Source of the DNA: Actinomycetes bacterium
GTDB taxonomy: Bacteria > Actinomycetota > Actinomycetes > Propionibacteriales > Propionibacteriaceae
Direction of reading: 5' to 3'
Length of the DNA stretch: 8,803 bases
Assembly: GCA_023432725.1 (NCBI GenBank)
Contig: JAEYUH010000042.1
Coordinates: 1 to 8,803 of the forward strand
Shown: positions 5,404 to 8,803 of the stretch, piece by piece
How the letters are laid out: the number at the start of each line of letters is the position of its first letter
How positions within the stretch are numbered: the stretch's first letter is position 1
The notes under the pieces: generated by a model
The model's input: only the letters and a program-made list of their open reading frames with translations
Told to the model about the DNA's origin: nothing
Database searches by the model: none
Made by a program: the position numbers and the translations under genes

Positions 5404-7712
5404 AGCAGGCTCCAGGGTCGGATCGAGTTGGCGAGGTCGACGAGATGGGCCCGGATCGCCGGGTCGGTGGCGAGGCGGGCCTGCTTGCGGTAGGTCTGCT
5501 CGAGCAGGTCGCGCAGTTGGGCGGCGTCGACCCGTTGCCCGCCCAGCGGGATCGGCCCGCCCCCGGCAAGGTCGAGCGCCCGCTCGTACAGGGTCTGCTC
5601 GAGCTCGGCCTCGACCACCGGGTCGAGCCGGGAGGCGGTGACCGCCGACAGCGCCTTGCCGATGGCGGCGGGGCTGTCGGCTATCGAGACCAGCAGGCGC
5701 GCCCGCTGCCGCTGCGATTCCGGGTACCCGCGCGACGTGCTGGGGACCAGTTCGAGGGCCGCCAGCGAGCCGGCGATGTCGCCCCGTCCGGCCCTGACCC
5801 GGGCCAGGCCGAACGCGGCCGGGGTCACGTAATTGGCGTCGGTGGAGGCGCAGACCTGGTAGAGGCTCTCGGCGAGGTCCGGCTCGTCGCCCTGTTCGCA
5901 GGCGACGGCCAGCGCGAGCTTCGGGGCCAGTTCGCCGGGCACCTGGCCGTAGACCGCATTGAAGGACGACTGCGCCATGGCGTAGTCGCTGGCTGCCAGC
6001 GCGCCGAGGCCTGCCAGCCAGACCGCCCGCCACTCCCACGGGTCGGCGGTCAGCAACTGCTGGACGCACCGGTCCAGCGTCGGCTGGTCGCCCAGTTCGA
6101 GGGCGGCGTGGCCGCGCGCCAGCAGCACCTCCGCGCTCTGGGCAGGCGCGCCCTGCAGCGCCGACAGCCGCTCGGCGGGGTCGTCGATGTTGATCCTGGC
6201 CAGCCAGGCCAGCTGCGGGTCCCCCGCGTCGGGCCGCAGCCGTGGCAGCTGCCGCCAGCTGAACCTGTCGCCGGTGGCGGTCGGCGGTTCGAACAGTGCG
6301 GACGCGGCTGCGGTCGAGGCCACCCCGTGGGTGCGGGCCGCGACGGTCTCGCGCAGCACCCCGAGCATCTGGGTGCGGAGTTCCTCGGCCGAGGCGAACC
6401 TGTCGTTGGGGTCCGGCGCGCAGCACCGCAGCAGCAGCCGGTAGGCGGCGTCGGCGGCGGCGAAGGCCGGCAGCTCCTCGATCGGCGGAATGGTGAACTC
6501 GTAGCTGCTCTGGTAGCCGGGGACGTCGGCGCACAGCACCAGGAGGGTGCGTCCCACGGTGTAGATGTCGGCGGCGACGGAGGCGCCGGCGGTGGCGACC
6601 TCCGGGGCCTGGAAGCCGATCGTGCCGTAGATCGCCGATTCGTCGTCGCCGGCGTGACGGACGCCGCCCAGGTCGATCAGTTTCAGCGAGTCGCCGACCT
6701 GGATCACGTTGTCGGGCTTGAAGTCGCAGTACAGCAGGCCGAGGTCGTGCAGGTAGCTGAAGGCGGGCAGGATCTCGATCAGGAAGGCCAGCGCCTGGTC
6801 GATCGGCAGCGGGTTCGGCTCTCCGTTGCCGGCCTCCATGCGCTGCTTCAGCAGCTGCTTGAGCGAGCGACCGCCGACGTACTCCATGACGATGTAGCCG
6901 GCATCCTCATGGGTGACGAAGTTGTAGATCTCCACGATCAGCGGATGCTCGACCCGCGCCAGGAACTGCTGCTCGCTGATGGTGGCCGCCAGGGCGTCGG
7001 AGTCTCCGGCGTTGAGCAGGCCCTTCAGGACCACCCAGCGGCCCGAGACGTTCGTGTCGCGGGCCAGGTAGATCCAGCCCATCCCGCCGTGGGCGAGGGC
7101 TCCCTCGACCCGGTACTGGCCGGCCACCAGGTCGCCGGGGGCCAGCTTGGCGGTGAACGAGTAGAGAGCACCGCAGTTGGGGCAGAACCCTTCACTGCGG
7201 CCGCTGCCGACGGCGCTGGACTGGCCGACCTTGGCGCCGCACCGGGGGCAGACCCGTCGATCCTCCGGCACGACAGGGGAGACCAGCACCGCCTTCGACG
7301 GGTCGATGGCAGGGGCGGGCGGGACGTAGGTGAGGCCGGCCCCGATCCGTCCGGTGCCGGGGCGACCCTTGCGGCGGCGCGGGACGGCGGGCGCCCCGAA
7401 CGAGCTGGCCCGGGCGGAGCCGAGCGCCGTCGAGCCGAGGTGGGACGACGCCCTGGTGAGCGAGCTGGCGGCGGCAGTGGCGGTGGCCACCGGCCGCGGG
7501 TCCTGCGGCGGAAGCCCGCAGACGTCGCAGTACCCGTCGACGATCCTGCCGTTGCAGCCCGGACGGGGGCACGGGCCGGTCGCGGTGGTGGAGGGGCGGC
7601 TGCCGGGGGCGCCACGGCCGACCGGCATCGTGCCGGGGGCCGGCGGCAGGCCGCAGACGTCGCAATAGCCGTCGACGATGGTGCCGGTGCACCCGGGCTG
7701 GCGGCACTTCAC
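5400..7712 (-). CDS. pknG: PknG-family Ser/Thr protein kinase with N-terminal Cys4 knuckles, rubredoxin site and helical C-terminus
   Basis: A 770-residue soluble kinase. In mycobacteria PknG phosphorylates the FHA protein GarA (OdhI in corynebacteria) to control 2-oxoglutarate and glutamate metabolism. Domains in order: two Cys4 knuckles (C3-C8-C17-C20 and C48-C53-C62-C65); a Ser/Thr/Ala-rich linker (about 75-110); the PknG segment GRIGAGLTYVPP...DP; a rubredoxin-like site C155-x2-C158-x18-C177-x2-C180, with the M. tuberculosis spacing; and the kinase domain (about 196-460). Key residues are the loop LAHGGMGWIY, K230, D330 in YCDFKPDN, N335, D347 in DLGG and YGTIGFQAPE. The helical, TPR-like region to 770 includes PGELAPKLALA and ends VDLANSIRPWSLL, close to the mycobacterial ending. 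HRD is YCD and DFG is DLG, normal for PknG. Start GTG 7712 overlaps the upstream stop as GTGA and immediately precedes the first knuckle. A longer reading to 8642 only crosses the upstream gene. Confidence 0.96.
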   Translation of the reverse strand: MKCRQPGCTGTIVDGYCDVCGLPPAPGTMPVGRGAPGSRPSTTATGPCPRPGCNGRIVDGYCDVCGLPPQDPRPVATATAAASSLTRASSHLGSTALGSARASSFGAPAVPRRRKGRPGTGRIGAGLTYVPPAPAIDPSKAVLVSPVVPEDRRVCPRCGAKVGQSSAVGSGRSEGFCPNCGALYSFTAKLAPGDLVAGQYRVEGALAHGGMGWIYLARDTNVSGRWVVLKGLLNAGDSDALAATISEQQFLARVEHPLIVEIYNFVTHEDAGYIVMEYVGGRSLKQLLKQRMEAGNGEPNPLPIDQALAFLIEILPAFSYLHDLGLLYCDFKPDNVIQVGDSLKLIDLGGVRHAGDDESAIYGTIGFQAPEVATAGASVAADIYTVGRTLLVLCADVPGYQSSYEFTIPPIEELPAFAAADAAYRLLLRCCAPDPNDRFASAEELRTQMLGVLRETVAARTHGVASTAAASALFEPPTATGDRFSWRQLPRLRPDAGDPQLAWLARINIDDPAERLSALQGAPAQSAEVLLARGHAALELGDQPTLDRCVQQLLTADPWEWRAVWLAGLGALAASDYAMAQSSFNAVYGQVPGELAPKLALAVACEQGDEPDLAESLYQVCASTDANYVTPAAFGLARVRAGRGDIAGSLAALELVPSTSRGYPESQRQRARLLVSIADSPAAIGKALSAVTASRLDPVVEAELEQTLYERALDLAGGGPIPLGGQRVDAAQLRDLLEQTYRKQARLATDPAIRAHLVDLANSIRPWSLL
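7506..7706 (-). repeat. Intragenic duplication: two copies of a 22-residue Cys4 knuckle in pknG
   Basis: Copy 1 (7706-7641, residues 3-24) and copy 2 (7571-7506, residues 48-69) each encode a module C-x4-C-x8-C-x2-C followed by GLPP. They are identical at 18 of 22 residues, including the run IVDGYCDVCGLPP. The DNA is also similar (for example ccgcagacgtcgca on the plus strand in both), suggesting a fairly recent or homogenised tandem duplication. A 23-residue Pro/Gly/Ser-rich spacer separates the copies. Confidence 0.85.
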
Positions 7713-8803
7713 GAGCCGGCCGCCTTCAGGTAGTCGAGGCGGGCCGAGTAGGCGGCCAGCAGTTCGTTGACCACCGGCAGCACCGTGGGGCCGGCCTCGA
7801 ACTGGGCGCCGAGCAGGCCGGCGATGGCGGTCAGGGTGGGGTCGTCGGACCAGCCGAGGGCACGGGCCTTCGCCGCGAGAGCGCCGAGCAGGTCCTCGGC
7901 GCGTCCCACCTCGCTGAGCGTCGCTGCCAGATCGCGATGGGCGGCCTCCAGCGCCGCGCCGTACTCGGCCAGCCGTGCCAGGTAGGGCTCGAGCGCGGCC
8001 TTGGTGTTCGGGATCGGCCCCAGCGCCGCAAGGTCGGGGACGCCGGCGGCGGGCAGCGGCCAGACCCGGGTCGCGGCCTGCGCGGCCACCTGCCGCACCG
8101 CCTGCTCCCTCGCTCCGAGCGCGGTAACTGCCTCCCTGGCCCGGGTCACGAGGTCGCGCGCCTCGCGACGCTGGGCGGCGTTGACGATCAGGTCGCGCTC
8201 GTAGCGGGCGGCGTCGATCTCCAGCGGGCCGAGCAGCCCGCCGATGTCGCCGCCGCGTTGCCGCTTGGCGTAGAGGTCGTCGGTCCGCTCCGCGAGCGAT
8301 CCCAGCTTCGCCTGGGCGGCGGGCTGCTGGGATGGCGGCTCCAGCCCGATCTGGTCGCGGATCCGCTCCAGCTGGGCGCGCAGGTTGCGCAGCCGGATCA
8401 GCTGCTGCTCGGCGTTGGGGTCGGTGTTGAGCCGGGTGCGGAGTTGGGCGACGAGGGCGTCGCACAACCGGCCGGCTTCGGGCAGGGACACCGCCATCGA
8501 GCGCAATTGGTCGACCGAGGATGCCTGGGTGTCGAGCCGGCCCCAGATCAGGCCGGACAGCCGCTCGAGCTCCACCTGTCCGACCCGCCCGGAGTCCCAG
8601 GTGCGCAGGACCAGGTCCTGGCGGGTCTTGACCGCCTGCCACAGCGCCAGCGCCAAGGTGACGTCACCGGTGAGCTCGGCCTGCCGGCCGGTGGACTGGA
8701 TCTGGGCGTCGAGGGAGTCGAGTTCCTGCCGGCGCTGCGCCAGCCAGGCGTCCAGCCGGCCCAGGTAGTCCAGCAGGTCGGCGGGACGGGCGGCGACGCC
8801 GAG
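7709..8803 (-). CDS. Helical, partly coiled-coil protein of unknown function (N-terminus beyond window)
   Basis: I do not recognise this gene. The frame stays open from base 8803 to the TGA at 7711-7709, giving 364 visible residues; the apparent start at 8656 is only an internal TTG. The sequence is rich in Ala, Leu, Arg, Glu and Gln and looks almost entirely alpha-helical. It has heptad-like stretches such as LDAWLAQRRQELDSLDAQIQ near the visible start and QLIRLRNLRAQLERIRDQ further on, plus a segment DVTLALALWQAVKTRQDLV and WDSGRVG. There is no hydrophobic run long enough for a membrane helix, and no zinc ribbon, nucleotide-binding or enzymatic motif. Its stop overlaps the pknG GTG start (GTGA), so the two are translationally coupled and probably work together. 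In mycobacteria this position holds the binding protein GlnH, preceded by membrane protein GlnX; nothing here resembles GlnH. It could be a PknG scaffold or regulator, or the soluble part of a GlnX-like membrane protein whose helices lie outside the window. Confidence 0.85.
   Translation of the reverse strand, partial: LGVAARPADLLDYLGRLDAWLAQRRQELDSLDAQIQSTGRQAELTGDVTLALALWQAVKTRQDLVLRTWDSGRVGQVELERLSGLIWGRLDTQASSVDQLRSMAVSLPEAGRLCDALVAQLRTRLNTDPNAEQQLIRLRNLRAQLERIRDQIGLEPPSQQPAAQAKLGSLAERTDDLYAKRQRGGDIGGLLGPLEIDAARYERDLIVNAAQRREARDLVTRAREAVTALGAREQAVRQVAAQAATRVWPLPAAGVPDLAALGPIPNTKAALEPYLARLAEYGAALEAAHRDLAATLSEVGRAEDLLGALAAKARALGWSDDPTLTAIAGLLGAQFEAGPTVLPVVNELLAAYSARLDYLKAAGS

Noticed and set aside
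5404..6534. N-terminal extension of the PP2C gene to 755 residues
   Set aside because: The extension lies inside the kinase and helical region of pknG in another frame and has arginine/proline-rich low complexity. GTG 5403 with GGAG upstream is the sensible start.
4932..7733. Plus-strand 933-residue open frame opposite pknG and PP2C
   Set aside because: It lies wholly antisense to two genes with complete motif sets. Its product is Arg/Gly/Pro-rich at first and then Gln/Val/Asp/Gly-rich low-complexity without any domain, as expected from a high-GC complement.
7713..8642. N-terminal extension of pknG to 1080 residues
   Set aside because: The added 310 residues are Arg/Pro/Gly-rich and out of frame with the helical protein that occupies this DNA. 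GTG 7712 directly precedes the first Cys4 module and overlaps the upstream stop.
7709..8656. Complete 315-residue gene starting at 8656
   Set aside because: The first codon is an internal TTG and the frame stays open, with similar helical sequence, to the window edge at 8803. The gene is therefore partial.

Overview
The window is strongly G+C-rich, with third codon positions mostly G or C. It carries a PknG-type kinase, a DUF3107 protein and an RhlE-like DEAD-box helicase, which together point to a high-GC actinobacterium. A member of the Propionibacteriales or a relative is a guess from general resemblance, not a measured placement. No rRNA, tRNA, CRISPR array, insertion sequence or phage gene was seen. 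Coding density is very high and no gene-free stretch exceeds 150 bases.

Left part (1-2068): the 3' end of a plus-strand tryptophanyl-tRNA synthetase gene (1-194) converges on a minus-strand DEAD-box RNA helicase (244-1695). Upstream of the helicase, on the same strand, is a small DUF3107 gene (1844-2068). As I recall, helicase and DUF3107 genes lie close together in other actinobacteria too, so this part looks like ordinary housekeeping synteny.

Right part (2186-8803): a tightly packed minus-strand operon, read from high to low coordinates. It contains (1) the C-terminal 364 residues of an alpha-helical, partly coiled-coil protein whose start lies beyond the window; (2) a PknG-family Ser/Thr kinase with two N-terminal Cys4 knuckles, a rubredoxin-like site, a kinase domain and a helical C-terminal region; (3) a PP2C-type phosphatase with two zinc ribbons; (4) a von Willebrand factor A (vWA) protein with an intact metal (MIDAS) site; (5) an FHA-domain protein with two N-terminal zinc ribbons. 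Genes 1/2 and 2/3 overlap by GTGA, genes 3/4 overlap by 8 nt, and genes 4/5 are 1 nt apart, so the five are very probably co-transcribed and translationally coupled.

The operon encodes a writer (kinase), an eraser (phosphatase), a phosphothreonine reader (FHA) and a metal-dependent adhesion or scaffold protein (vWA), three of them sharing treble-Cys zinc-binding modules. The kinase/PP2C/vWA trio resembles the TerY-P triad described from comparative genomics of tellurium-resistance systems. The kinase itself is the PknG of the mycobacterial GlnX-GlnH-PknG pathway, which controls glutamate metabolism. No GlnH is visible at the expected place; a soluble helical protein is there instead. The main hypothesis is that PknG in this lineage works inside a dedicated phospho-signalling module, with local phosphatase, reader and vWA partner, rather than with the mycobacterial partners. 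This is inference from gene order and motifs.
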